From: Alphaproteobacteria bacterium 65-37
GTDB lineage: Bacteria; Pseudomonadota; Alphaproteobacteria; Reyranellales; Reyranellaceae
Direction: 5' to 3'
DNA: 63,079 bases
Assembly: GCA_001897995.1 (NCBI GenBank)
Contig: MKRV01000285.1
Span: 1 to 63,079 of the forward strand
The notes beneath the pieces were generated by a model. It saw only the letters and a list, made by a program, of their open reading frames with translations, made no database searches and was not told the origin of the DNA. The first letter of the stretch is position 1, and every line of letters begins with the position of its first letter. A program made the position numbers and the translations under genes. This document shows positions 44,628 through 53,246 of this stretch, piece after piece.

Positions 44628-45502
44628 CGCGACAGCCGCTTCATCATGAAATAGACCAACGGCAGGACCAGCGGCAGGGCGCAGACGATCGACGCCATGG
44701 CAAGCCCCACCTGATCGAGCCGCAGGTAGCGGATGCCCAAGGTGGCCAGCACATGCGTGAGATCGGCCGGCCCACCGCCGGTCAGCAGATAGACACTGTT
44801 GAAGTCGCCCACCGTGAAGATCATCGAAAGCAGGGTGCAGGTGATGTAGAGCGTGCTCATCGACGGCCAGGTGATGTAGCGGAAGCGATGCCAGGCGCCG
44901 GCGCCGTCGACCGAGGCCGCTTCGTAGAGTTCGTGCGGAATGGCGAGCCGGCCCGCCAGCAGGATCAGGGTCCAGAACGGCAGCGACTTCCAGATATGGA
45001 CCAGCATCGACAGGGCGAGCGCCAGGGTCGGGTCGTTCAGCCAGTTGGGCCCGTCCTCGGCGGTGAGCTGGAAGATCAGCTGGTTGATCACGCCCCATTC
45101 GGGATTGAGCATGAAGCGCACCGAGAGGATGGTCGGGATCGACGGCACCGCCCAGGGCAGCACGAACAGCACCGCCAGGACCTTCACCCACCATCGCCGA
45201 TGGGTGAAGAAGCCGGACAGGAAGAGCGCCAGCGCCATCTTCACGTTGATCGCCACCACCAGGAAGACGAACGTGTTGATGACGGTACGCAGGAAGATCG
45301 GATCGTTGGCGAGCTCGACATAGAGGCGCGGGCTGCGCGCCAGCCAGAAGCTGAACCCGACGGGAAACAGCACAAAACCGACGAAGATCGCGAGGTAAGG
45401 CGCCACGAAGAGCAGCCCCCAGCTCTGCCGCTCGCTGAGCGCAAAGCCGGCCCGCCGGGGCCTTTCCCGGCGGGCCGCTTCGTCGATCGCGGTTGCTGTC
45501 AT
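44624..45502 (-). CDS. Sugar-type ABC permease (MalF/UgpA-like)
   Basis: 292-aa partner permease with six helices. The EAA motif is HELYEAASVDGAGAWHRFRYITWPSMS near residue 195. The N-terminus RQSWGLLFVAPYLAIFVGFVLFPVGFSFWLA is the usual first helix. It is 37 bases after the receptor gene and overlaps the next permease gene by four bases. With the family-1 receptor it forms a CUT1 importer for a sugar, polyol or glycerol-phosphate-like ligand. Confidence 0.92.
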   Translation of the reverse strand: MTATAIDEAARRERPRRAGFALSERQSWGLLFVAPYLAIFVGFVLFPVGFSFWLARSPRLYVELANDPIFLRTVINTFVFLVVAINVKMALALFLSGFFTHRRWWVKVLAVLFVLPWAVPSIPTILSVRFMLNPEWGVINQLIFQLTAEDGPNWLNDPTLALALSMLVHIWKSLPFWTLILLAGRLAIPHELYEAASVDGAGAWHRFRYITWPSMSTLYITCTLLSMIFTVGDFNSVYLLTGGGPADLTHVLATLGIRYLRLDQVGLAMASIVCALPLVLPLVYFMMKRLSR

Positions 45503-45539
45503 ACGCCTACTCTGACGGGCAGGAGCTGTTTGGCAGGGA

Positions 45540-46907
45540 CTACTTGGTCACTTCCTTGATACGGGCGATCATTTCGTCGACCGCCTTTTCGACCGGGACC
45601 TTCTCGCTGACCACGCGGTTCATCGCCTTGGCCCACACATTCTCGTTGTTGAGAATGGTGAACTTGTAGTTCTTGGTGAACTCGAAGGGCAGCGTGCCGG
45701 CCTTGAACTGATCGTAGACGGCCTTGCGATGCCGGTCGGCCTGCCAGAACGGGCTCTCCTGGCCCGCCTTGGTGACCGGGAACCAGCGGCCGAGCGCGCC
45801 TTCGACGTAAGGGCGCAGATTGTCCTCTTCGAACAGGAACTTCAGGAACTCGCGCGCCCGTGCCTTGTTCTTGGATCCTTCGAAGATCACGCCGACCTTG
45901 ACGGCGGTGCGGTAGACCATCGGCGAGCCGTCCGGCTTCTTGGGGAAGCCCGAGGTCGCGATCAGCTCGTCGTAGGCCTTGCGCCCGGCGGCGCGCTGCT
46001 CGGGCGTCAGCGCCTCGTTGTTGGCGTCGTCCAGCCACTTGGCGGCAATGGAGATCGTGTAGTTGTGCGTCATCACCGTCGTGCGATTGTGGAAGGCGAC
46101 GTTGTTGTCGGGATCCTTCCAGGTCGTCGAGGACGGCGGCGTGCAGCCCTTCAGATAGACGTCGGTATAGTCCTTGAGCGCGTCGATCAGGCCCTGACGC
46201 ACCTTGGGATCGTCGACCAGGACCTTGCCCGAATCGTCGACCAGCTTGACGTTGTAGGCATCGACCCAGCTCAGGAACGACTGGAAGGAGTCGGTCGATT
46301 CGACGCCCATCGGGCTGCCGATGCCGTAGACGCGCTGGCCGGTCGCCTTGCGGACGGCCGGCTGGACCTTGTCGCACCAGAAGGACCAGTACTCCTTCCA
46401 GGTGCCGGGAATGTCGTTCTCCTTGAAGCCCGCCTGACCCAGCATGTCCTTCCAGTACTGGATGTGCAGCGTCTGCTGCTTCAAGGCGAAGCCGTAATAG
46501 GCCTTCTTCTTGGTCTTGTCGTTGTAGAGGTAGGCCGTCTCGATGGTGACCGGCGCGAAGCGGTCCTTCATCGGTTCGATGACGTCGGAGATGTCCTCGA
46601 GCTTGCCGTCGAAGGCCCATTTGCCCGCGGTCTGCACGTCGTACGTGTCGGAATAAGCGAGATCGGGCGGCGTTCCGGATTCGAGCGCCGCCACCGACTT
46701 GGCGTTCATGTCCTGCACCGCATATTGCGACAGGTCGACCTTCACGCCGGTCTTCTGCTCGAACTTCTTGATCGTGGCGTAGAGCGCCTCGTCCTCGGAT
46801 TTGTAGAAGCCCTTGACCCACCAGATGGTGAGCTTCTCCTGGGCGAAGCCCGGGACGGCGGAGAAGGCGATCGCCGCGGCCGCAACGCCAGCCAGAACGC
46901 GTCTCAT
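45540..46907 (-). CDS. Extracellular solute-binding protein family 1 (sugar ABC)
   Basis: 455-aa periplasmic receptor. A signal peptide is cleaved after GFA (residue 22), and the mature start EKLTIWWVKGFYKSEDEAL is typical of SBP_bac_1. A pattern of aromatic residues (IWWV, SYSD-like LAYSDTYDV) suits a carbohydrate ligand. GAGGAAACG sits just before the ATG at 46907. It heads the operon with two permeases. A perfect 15-bp palindrome 20 bases upstream of the ATG suggests repression by a GntR-type regulator. Ligand unknown. Confidence 0.9.
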   Translation of the reverse strand: MRRVLAGVAAAAIAFSAVPGFAQEKLTIWWVKGFYKSEDEALYATIKKFEQKTGVKVDLSQYAVQDMNAKSVAALESGTPPDLAYSDTYDVQTAGKWAFDGKLEDISDVIEPMKDRFAPVTIETAYLYNDKTKKKAYYGFALKQQTLHIQYWKDMLGQAGFKENDIPGTWKEYWSFWCDKVQPAVRKATGQRVYGIGSPMGVESTDSFQSFLSWVDAYNVKLVDDSGKVLVDDPKVRQGLIDALKDYTDVYLKGCTPPSSTTWKDPDNNVAFHNRTTVMTHNYTISIAAKWLDDANNEALTPEQRAAGRKAYDELIATSGFPKKPDGSPMVYRTAVKVGVIFEGSKNKARAREFLKFLFEEDNLRPYVEGALGRWFPVTKAGQESPFWQADRHRKAVYDQFKAGTLPFEFTKNYKFTILNNENVWAKAMNRVVSEKVPVEKAVDEMIARIKEVTK

Positions 46908-46927
46908 CGTTTCCTCATGAGTTGCTT

Positions 46928-46942
46928 AGTTGTCTGACAACT
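46928..46942. promoter_or_regulatory. Perfect palindrome, GntR/FadR-type operator candidate
   Basis: AGTTGTC-T-GACAACT is a perfect 15-bp palindrome 20 bases upstream of the receptor ATG. The core TTGTCTGACAA fits the T-x-GTC-x-GAC-x-A consensus of FadR-subfamily GntR regulators. No gntR gene is in the window, so the regulator would act from elsewhere. Confidence 0.6.
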
Positions 46943-46971
46943 TATTGCTACCAGCCCGCCGCCCCCGAGTC

Positions 46972-47001
46972 GAGGCGGGAGCGTGCTGGACGCCCCGCCT
47001 C
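46972..47001. terminator. Hairpin after the Bug receptor gene
   Basis: GAGGCGGG (46972-46979) with GCGT (46981-46984) pairs with ACGC (46990-46993) and CCCGCCTC (46994-47001), a 12-bp stem with one bulged A. It lies just downstream of the minus-strand receptor stop at 47013. No T-run follows on that strand, so it may be a rho-assisted or processing hairpin. Confidence 0.45.
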
Positions 47002-47012
47002 ATTTGCCCGCG

Positions 47013-47984
47013 TCAGTCAGCCCGTATCCCGGCCTCCTTGATGACCTCGGCCCATTTCTTCCGGTCGGCCAGAATTGTCGCCTTGAACTCGGCCGGCGAG
47101 CCGATCACCGTATCCATGCCGCTTTCGACGAAACGTTTCTGCACGTCCGGTTTGGCAACCGCCGCACGCAACGCCTTGTTCCAGAAATCGGTCAGGTCCG
47201 CCGGCAGGCCCTTGGAGCCGAACACGCCGAACCAGTTCACGACCTCGAAGCCCGGCAGGAACTTGGAAATCAGCGGCAGGTTGGGAAAGAGCGGCGAGGG
47301 CCGCGGCGATCCGAAGGCGACGGGGATCAGGCCGCCGCCGGCGATCTGGCCCAGGAACTCCGGCATGTTGCCGAACATCATGTCGCAATTGCCCGCAATC
47401 ATGTCCTGAATGGCTGGCGCCCCGCCACGGTAGGGCACGTGCAGGAGGTTGATGCCGGCCATCTTCTTGAAGAGCTCGGCGGCGAGATGCTGTGACGTGC
47501 CGTTGCCCGCCGACGCGTAGGTAAGCTTGCCGGGATTCTTCTTCGCGTAGTCGATGATCTCGGGGATGGTGCGGTACGGCAGGTGCTTGCCGACCACCAG
47601 CATGTTGTAGACGCCGGCGACGTTGGCGATCGGCGTGAGGTCGGTGTCGACGTTGATCGGCAGCTTCTGGCCCGGCATCACCGGCGCGACGCAGAGGGCC
47701 GCCATGGCGGCCAGGCCGATCGTGCGGCCGTCCGGCGGCGCATTCGCGATCGCTTCGTTGGCAATGAAGCCGCTCGCGCCCGTCTTGGTATCGACAATCA
47801 CCTTCTGGCCGACTTCCGGCGTCAGCGCATCGGCCAGAATGCGCGATAGCAGATCGGCTGTGCCGCCCGGCGCGAAGCCGCACAGGAAACGAACGTCACC
47901 TGTAATCTTCTGAGCCCAGGCCGCGCTGGCCGCAAAGCTCCCCAGCGCGGCCAGTCCCGCGCCCGTAAATGTCCTGCGTTGCAA
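47013..47984 (-). CDS. Bug/TctC-family tripartite receptor
   Basis: 323-aa periplasmic receptor of the Bug family, usually for carboxylates, feeding a TctAB carrier. The signal is twin-arginine-like (MQRRTFTGAGLAALGSFAAS) with cleavage after AWA at 24. The mature part has FLCGFAPGGTADLLSRILADAL, GKLTYASAGNGTSQHLAAELF and LLHVPYRGGAPAIQDMIAG, all diagnostic. TTG at 47984 is the start, with GGGAGG a usual distance upstream. No tctAB genes lie nearby. It is divergent from a second Bug gene, 43 bases away, so they share one promoter region. Confidence 0.9.
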   Translation of the reverse strand: MQRRTFTGAGLAALGSFAASAAWAQKITGDVRFLCGFAPGGTADLLSRILADALTPEVGQKVIVDTKTGASGFIANEAIANAPPDGRTIGLAAMAALCVAPVMPGQKLPINVDTDLTPIANVAGVYNMLVVGKHLPYRTIPEIIDYAKKNPGKLTYASAGNGTSQHLAAELFKKMAGINLLHVPYRGGAPAIQDMIAGNCDMMFGNMPEFLGQIAGGGLIPVAFGSPRPSPLFPNLPLISKFLPGFEVVNWFGVFGSKGLPADLTDFWNKALRAAVAKPDVQKRFVESGMDTVIGSPAEFKATILADRKKWAEVIKEAGIRAD

Positions 47985-48027
47985 TTTGTTTCCTCCCTAG
48001 ACGGGAGAAACCTAGCATACTTGCTGC

Positions 48028-49005
48028 ATGTTCAAGCCGCTTCGTCGCAGCATCGTCACGAGCCTGCTCGCAGCTCCGTTTGCCGCCAGACATGCGGTTG
48101 CGCAGGATTTCCCCGACCGTCCGCTGCGCTTCATCGTCGGCTTCCCGCCGGGAGGCCCGAACGACCTGCTGGCGCGCCTCATCGCGCCCGGGATCGGCGA
48201 GCGGCTGGGTCGATCGATCGTCGTCGAGAACAAGGCTGGCGCGAACGGCGAGATCGCCGCCAGCTTCACCGCCAAAAGCACGGCCGACGGCGGCATCTTC
48301 ATGCTGGCATCGAACGGCTCGACCACGGTGGCGCCGGCCCTCAACAGCCACATCCCCTACGACATCCGGACCGACTTCACGGCGGTGGCACCGGTCGGCA
48401 TCAATCCCATGCTGCTGGTGACGCGCCCCGACTTACCGGCGAAGAGCGTAGCCGAACTGCTGGCCTTCGCGCGCGCTCACCCCGGCAAGCTCAACGGTGC
48501 CTCGGCCGGCGCCGGCGGCGCCACCCATCTCGCCCTGGAACTGTTCAAGGCGATGGGCAAGCTCGATATCGTGCACGTGCCCTACAAGGGCGGCGGACCG
48601 GCCATGGCCGATCTTATGGCCAGCCTGGTCGATATCTATTTCGGCGGCCTCTCGACCGCTCTGCCACACGTCAAGAGCGGCAAGATGCGGGCTTTGGGCC
48701 AGACAAGCCTCGTCCGCTCGGCCGCGGCGCCGGACATCCCGACGATCGCCGAATCCGGGCTGCCCGGCTACGAAGCCGCCATCTCCTACGGGATCTTCCT
48801 GCCGCCCGGCACGCCCAGGTCTCTGGTCGATCGCCTGCACGCCGCCGTCGACCAGACGATCCGTTCGCCCGACACCTCGCGGAAATTCATTGAGCTCGGG
48901 GCCGACCCGCAGTTCGGATCGCCCACCGAGTTCGCCGCCTACGTGGCGGACGACTACGCCAAATGGGCCCGCCTCGCCAAGGAAGCGGGCCTCAAAGCAG
49001 AATAG
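48028..49005 (+). CDS. Bug/TctC-family tripartite receptor
   Basis: 325-aa Bug receptor. It has a signal peptide with cleavage after AVA (residue 25), FIVGFPPGGPNDLLARLIAPGI, GKLNGASAGAGGATHLALELF and VHVPYKGGGPAMADLMAS. It is not a close copy of its divergent neighbour at 47013, so this is not a recent duplication. The gap to that gene is only 43 bases, and no clear ribosome site precedes the ATG. Its stop directly abuts the stop of the NIPSNAP gene. Ligand unknown. Confidence 0.9.
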   Translation: MFKPLRRSIVTSLLAAPFAARHAVAQDFPDRPLRFIVGFPPGGPNDLLARLIAPGIGERLGRSIVVENKAGANGEIAASFTAKSTADGGIFMLASNGSTTVAPALNSHIPYDIRTDFTAVAPVGINPMLLVTRPDLPAKSVAELLAFARAHPGKLNGASAGAGGATHLALELFKAMGKLDIVHVPYKGGGPAMADLMASLVDIYFGGLSTALPHVKSGKMRALGQTSLVRSAAAPDIPTIAESGLPGYEAAISYGIFLPPGTPRSLVDRLHAAVDQTIRSPDTSRKFIELGADPQFGSPTEFAAYVADDYAKWARLAKEAGLKAE

Positions 49006-49332
49006 TCACTTCACCGACGAGAAGGCGGTCGGTGCGAGGAACTGGTTGGCCACGTTGGCGACGATGGCACCGTCTTTCTCGGTTTCGGCGCGCTTGGCCA
49101 GCCATTCGGGATCAGCGGCGAAGGCATTCCATTTCTGCTCGCGCTCGGCGAGCGATTCCCAGGCCAGCAGGTAATAGAGCTCCTGGTTCGACTCGCCCAC
49201 CAGCGTGGTCCAGAAGCCGGCCTGCTTGATGCCGTGCTTGTCCCACAGCTTCAACGTGATGGTGGCAAAGCGATTGAGCAGCGCCGGCAAGCGGCCCGGC
49301 ACGCACTTGTAGACACGCAGCTCGTAGATCAT
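49006..49332 (-). CDS. NIPSNAP family protein
   Basis: 108-aa protein of the NIPSNAP fold, a dimeric alpha-beta barrel. MIYELRVYKCVPGRLPALLNRF, WDKHGIKQAGFWTTLVGESNQELYYLLAWES and LAEREQKWNAFAADPEW are the characteristic segments. CTAGGAGGAAA before the ATG at 49332 gives a strong start. It lies 11 bases after the metallo-hydrolase gene on the same strand, so they are co-transcribed. The biochemical role of bacterial NIPSNAP proteins is not established. Confidence 0.88.
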   Translation of the reverse strand: MIYELRVYKCVPGRLPALLNRFATITLKLWDKHGIKQAGFWTTLVGESNQELYYLLAWESLAEREQKWNAFAADPEWLAKRAETEKDGAIVANVANQFLAPTAFSSVK

Positions 49333-49343
49333 CTGGTTTCCTC

Positions 49344-50231
49344 CTAGAAAGCGGCATCGAAGCGCGGCACGAAACCGTCGCCCTTGGGATCGATATGACA
49401 GCTGAACGGTGCCCCGAAATGACAGGGCATCAGCCGGGCACCGCTGCCGGCACAATGCTCCAGTGCTTCGCGCCGGCTCTTGCGTGCACCGGCCGCATCG
49501 GCGCAAGCGAAGCTGTTCCATTCGGGATGATAGACCTGCAGGGCATGGTGCAGGATGTCGCCGCAGAACAGCGCCTTCTCGCCGCGCGAGTCGAACTTGA
49601 TGGCGATGGTGCCCGGCGTATGGCCCGGCGCCGGCTCGACCGTCAGGTTCTCGTCGAGCCGGGCAGCGCCGTCGACCATCTGGGTGAGGCCGGCTTCGAC
49701 CACCGGCAACACGGAATCGCGGAAGGAACCGGCATTGACCGGTCCGGTCTTGGGATCGCTGTCGAGCTTCAGATAATGGTCGTAGTCGGCGCGGCTGAAG
49801 ACGTACTTGGCGTTGCGGAAGGTCGGCACCCAACGCCCGTTGTCCAGCCGCGTGTTCCAGCCAACATGATCGACGTGAAGGTGCGTGCACATCACCATGT
49901 CGACCTGGTCGGGCTCGACACCGGCTGCCTTCAGCCGGTCGAGATATTTGGTCTCCATGAGATGCCATTTGGGCCGATGCGGCCGCGGCTTGTGATTGCC
50001 GACGCAGGTATCGATCAGGATCGTCTTGCCGCCGACCTTCAGCAGCCAGCTGTGGACGCTGAGCTTCAGCCAGCCCGAGGCTTCGTCGTAATGTGCCGGC
50101 AACAGCCAGCCGCGATGGCGATCGACGACGGCGGGATCCCAATCGGGAAAGAACGCCTTGGCCTCGAAATTGGGCTCGTAGCTCTCCTCGATGCGCACGG
50201 CCGTGCCGGCGCCGAGCTTGACCTCGGTCAT
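49344..50231 (-). CDS. MBL-fold metallo-hydrolase
   Basis: 295-aa metallo-beta-lactamase-fold hydrolase. The dinuclear zinc motif His117-x-His119-x-Asp121-His122 lies in MCTHLHVDHVGWNT. A further His lies in APGHTPGTIAIKF, an Asp in LFCGDILHH, and a terminal His in LMPCHFGAPFSCHID, so all ligands are present. The group resembles lactonases and other ester hydrolases. GGGAGGGACC precedes the ATG. It forms an operon with the NIPSNAP gene. Substrate unknown. Confidence 0.9.
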   Translation of the reverse strand: MTEVKLGAGTAVRIEESYEPNFEAKAFFPDWDPAVVDRHRGWLLPAHYDEASGWLKLSVHSWLLKVGGKTILIDTCVGNHKPRPHRPKWHLMETKYLDRLKAAGVEPDQVDMVMCTHLHVDHVGWNTRLDNGRWVPTFRNAKYVFSRADYDHYLKLDSDPKTGPVNAGSFRDSVLPVVEAGLTQMVDGAARLDENLTVEPAPGHTPGTIAIKFDSRGEKALFCGDILHHALQVYHPEWNSFACADAAGARKSRREALEHCAGSGARLMPCHFGAPFSCHIDPKGDGFVPRFDAAF

Positions 50232-50305
50232 GGTCCCTCCCCCTTCGATGCGAGCTTAACGTCGTCGAGCGGGCGCGGGAAAGATACCGATTTCGAAAAT
50301 GAAAA

Positions 50306-50329
50306 CGCCGGCCTCGAACGAGGCCGGCG
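50306..50329 (-). terminator. Terminator after the small membrane protein
   Basis: CGCCGGCCTCG (50306-50316) and CGAGGCCGGCG (50319-50329) make an 11-bp perfect stem. On the minus strand it is followed by GTTTTCATTTTC, a T-rich tract. It should end the transcript of the 102-aa membrane protein before the metallo-hydrolase gene. Confidence 0.8.
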
Positions 50330-50358
50330 CCGTGACAACCAGCTCGGGCTGGCCGATC

Positions 50359-50667
50359 TCAGAACGGAAGGCGCGCGGCGTCGACCCGTTCGACGTGGCG
50401 ATGCGTCAGCGCGGCGATGGCTGCGCCCAGAACCGGCGCGACGACCGCGAGGCCGATGAAGTGGACACCGACGAACCACGGCTCGAACAGCCCCGGCATC
50501 AGGTGACCGATGGTGACGGTGAGAACGAAGAAAAGAATGGCGAACCCCAGACCGCTCGCCAGACCACCAAGGGTCACGAGCAAGGTCGAGGCCGTCAGCG
50601 ACCTGCCAATAAGATAACTAAGTCCAAAGGCGGCTCCGGCAGCGAGCAGAGCAGAAATGGTTTCCAT
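50359..50667 (-). CDS. Small polytopic membrane protein
   Basis: 102-aa protein with three to four hydrophobic segments covering most of its length and a short basic-acidic C-terminal tail (THRHVERVDAARLPF). I do not recognise a family. GGAGAG 7 bases before the ATG and the terminator after its stop support a real, singly transcribed gene. It is divergent from the amidase gene with 107 bases between. No function is proposed. Confidence 0.7.
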   Translation of the reverse strand: METISALLAAGAAFGLSYLIGRSLTASTLLVTLGGLASGLGFAILFFVLTVTIGHLMPGLFEPWFVGVHFIGLAVVAPVLGAAIAALTHRHVERVDAARLPF

Positions 50668-50774
50668 AATTTACTCTCCAATACGCGCTCGACTTGCAAC
50701 AAACCCAAGCCGACACTGCGCAGGTGCCTCAAATGTGAAGCATCCCCCTTTCTTAGAGAACCGACCAAATACGC

Positions 50775-52196
50775 ATGTCTGGACGATCATTTGACTGGCT
50801 TTCCGCAGCGGAACTTTCAGAACTCTTTCGTCGGCACGACGCCTCCCCTGTGGAAGTGGTCGACGCAATGCTGGTTCGTGCATCGAAGATGCAATCTCGA
50901 CTCAACGCCTTTGTGCTGATCGACGAAGCCGGCGCCCGCACCGCCGCTAAGGCTTCGGAGGCGCGCTGGCAGAAGAATCAGCCGCTTTCTCCGTTCGATG
51001 GCGTGCCGACAACCATTAAGGACACCACCAACGTGAAGGGGTGGCCGACCCGCTACGGCTCCCATGCAACGGACGAAACGCCCGTCCAGGAGAGCGCCCC
51101 GGTCGTCGAAAGATTGCAGTCAGGCGGCATGGTTCTCCTGGGGAAAACGGCGACCCCGGAATTCGGCTGGAAGGCACTGACCGATTCGCCCCTGCAGGGC
51201 ACGACGCGCAACCCGTGGAACCTGACCCACAGTCCCGGTGGGTCCTCGGGCGGCGCCTCGTCGCTCACCGCCGCCGGCATCAATCCCTTCAATCACGGTA
51301 ACGACGGCGGTGGTTCGATCCGCATTCCCGCCGCTCACACCGGTCTGGTCGGCCTCAAGCCGTCGTTCGGGCGCATCCCGCAATATCCCGCGGATTCGCC
51401 CTTCGCCGACGTCATCAGCCAGGGTGTGCTGTCGCGGACCGTTCTCGACACCGCGATCGCCTTGACCCTCACGGCAGGTCCTGACCCGCGCGACTGGCGG
51501 TCCCTGCCGGCAGAACCGCGCGACTATACGGTCGGCCTCGATGCCGGCGTGCGCGGCTGGAAGATCGGGCTCAGCCTCGACTTCGGCCATGTGAAGGCCG
51601 ACCCCGAAGTGCGCGACCTCGTCGCCGCCGCAGCGAGGCGCTTCGAGGCGCTCGGGGCTCACGTCGAAGAGGTCGGGCCCTTGATCGATCCCCTGCAGAA
51701 CCACTTCGAGCCGCTGTGGATCGGCAGCTTCGCCACACGCTTCCGTCAGATCCCGACGCAATTGCACGGCAAGCTCGATCCTGGGTTCCGCGCCGCTGCT
51801 GAGAAAGGCCTCGCCATCACGCTCGCCGACTATGCCAAGAGCTACGAAGCCAAGAGCAAGCTGGCGCGTGACCTGGCGCTCTGGCACCGCAGCTACGATC
51901 TGCTGCTGGCACCGGTGGCGCCGACCGCCGGCCCGCCGGTCGAGACGCTCTACAACTCCGAGGCCTTTCCCCGCTGGACCAAGGGGGCGCCTTACACCCT
52001 GCCCTGCAATCTCACGGGCCAACCCGCCGCCTCGATGCCGGCGGGCCTCACCAAGGCCGGCCTGCCGGTCGGCCTGCAGATCATCGGTGCGCCGCGCGCC
52101 GATCACACCGTCTTGCGCGCGATGCGGGCCTACGAAAGTGCGAGTGGCTGGACCTGGCCGCAGGCCAAGGTGCTGGAGACGCTGAAGGGTCTCTAG
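50775..52196 (+). CDS. Amidase-signature family amidase
   Basis: 473-aa amidase of the GatA/FAAH-like signature family. The Ser-cisSer-Lys triad is present: Lys82 in TTIKDTTNVKG, the cis-Ser in SPGGSSGGASS (157/158), and the nucleophile Ser181 in DGGGSIRIPA. The normal family text GTDGGG appears here as GNDGGG. It is not expected to be GatA because gatB/gatC are not adjacent. It hydrolyses an unknown carboxamide in the cytoplasm. Its stop TAG overlaps, within CTAG, the stop of the converging VOC gene. Confidence 0.9.
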   Translation: MSGRSFDWLSAAELSELFRRHDASPVEVVDAMLVRASKMQSRLNAFVLIDEAGARTAAKASEARWQKNQPLSPFDGVPTTIKDTTNVKGWPTRYGSHATDETPVQESAPVVERLQSGGMVLLGKTATPEFGWKALTDSPLQGTTRNPWNLTHSPGGSSGGASSLTAAGINPFNHGNDGGGSIRIPAAHTGLVGLKPSFGRIPQYPADSPFADVISQGVLSRTVLDTAIALTLTAGPDPRDWRSLPAEPRDYTVGLDAGVRGWKIGLSLDFGHVKADPEVRDLVAAAARRFEALGAHVEEVGPLIDPLQNHFEPLWIGSFATRFRQIPTQLHGKLDPGFRAAAEKGLAITLADYAKSYEAKSKLARDLALWHRSYDLLLAPVAPTAGPPVETLYNSEAFPRWTKGAPYTLPCNLTGQPAASMPAGLTKAGLPVGLQIIGAPRADHTVLRAMRAYESASGWTWPQAKVLETLKGL

Positions 52197-52591
52197 GCGT
52201 TCCTGTCGTAACAGGAGACCTCGATCAGGTTGCCGTCCGGGTCGCGACAATAGACCGACACGAACGGCCCCAAGGCTCCGGACTTGGTGGTCGGCCCTTC
52301 GACCACCTTCACGCCACAGGCCTCGAAGTGAGCAATCGTCTCCGCCGGCTGAGACGTCGTCACGAAGCACAAGTCGAGCGTGCCGGGCATGTCGACCTTC
52401 GAGGTCACCCAATCCTTCTGGCCGGTAGGACGAACGTTGATCTTCTGGTTGCCGAAGAACAACGCGATGCGGCGTTCACCGCCATAGGCCTTTCGTGTCA
52501 TGCCCAGCACGCGCTCATACCAAGCAGCCGTCGCCTCGACGTCGCGACAGTTCAGGACGAGGTGATCGACTCTTTCGACTTTCAAGGACAT
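52193..52591 (-). CDS. VOC family protein
   Basis: 132-aa glyoxalase/dioxygenase-fold protein. It starts VERVDHLVLNCRDVEATAAWYERVLGM, and CRDPDGNLIEVSCY near the end holds the metal-binding Glu. The opening His (VDHLVL) and middle His-equivalent region fit the metal-dependent group. The ATG at 52591 lies one base after the stop of the upstream membrane-protein gene, so they are coupled. Substrate unknown. Confidence 0.85.
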   Translation of the reverse strand: MSLKVERVDHLVLNCRDVEATAAWYERVLGMTRKAYGGERRIALFFGNQKINVRPTGQKDWVTSKVDMPGTLDLCFVTTSQPAETIAHFEACGVKVVEGPTTKSGALGPFVSVYCRDPDGNLIEVSCYDRNA

Positions 52592-52592
52592 G

Positions 52593-53099
52593 TCAGGCCG
52601 CAGGCGATAATCCCGTAGGGCCCGATGATCGCACGCTGCGCAAGGCGATGACCAGCACACGGTAGCCGAGGAAGCCGGCGCAGAGCGCGCTGGCGGCGGC
52701 GACATAGGCAGGTTCGACGAGCGCCTCTTCCAGCATCGCCGATGTGAAGTCGATCGCCATGACGGCCACCAGCACCAGCGACGCCACGACACCGTCGATC
52801 GTGCGCGGCAGCCAGACGGCACCGGTCGCCTTGTCGGCGCGAAGAGGCAGCGCCCAGCCACGCCACCGGCCGAGGAACGATCCCACGACGAATGCCGTGA
52901 GCCAGAGCACATCGTGAAAGACGCTCGTCTCGAACACGCTCGCCAAAAGCATCAAAGCGGCGATCACCGCAAAACCACCCGGCAGCGCCAACCGTCCCAA
53001 CGTCGTCGATCCACCGCGCGATTGCGCTGCCGACATCCAGAGGCAAAGGAGAGCGAACAGAAGCGTCAGGCCGTTCGCCAAGCTGAGGGACGAAATCAT
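52593..53099 (-). CDS. Membrane protein of unknown function
   Basis: 168-aa protein with about four hydrophobic segments (LANGLTLLFALLCLWM, GGFAVIAALMLLASVF, VLWLTAFVVGSFLG, and one near VASLVLVAVMAID). No family recognised. The start is uncertain: ATG at 53099 gives a normal membrane protein N-terminus, while a GTG at 53138 would add 13 residues; neither has a clear ribosome site. The product is coupled to the VOC gene. It is divergent from TetR with about 150 bases between. Confidence 0.65.
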   Translation of the reverse strand: MISSLSLANGLTLLFALLCLWMSAAQSRGGSTTLGRLALPGGFAVIAALMLLASVFETSVFHDVLWLTAFVVGSFLGRWRGWALPLRADKATGAVWLPRTIDGVVASLVLVAVMAIDFTSAMLEEALVEPAYVAAASALCAGFLGYRVLVIALRSVRSSGPTGLSPAA

Positions 53100-53246
53100 G
53101 GGTGAAGCAAACGCCACTGTATCGAACGAGTAAAGCACGGAGGTTGCACAAGGACTGTCGGCCTTGTGCGAAGGCTTTCATCTGCGCACTTGGTGAAGTG
53201 ACGACGGTGGCTTTACAAGGTTGTCGAAACGACGACGGGGAGCACA

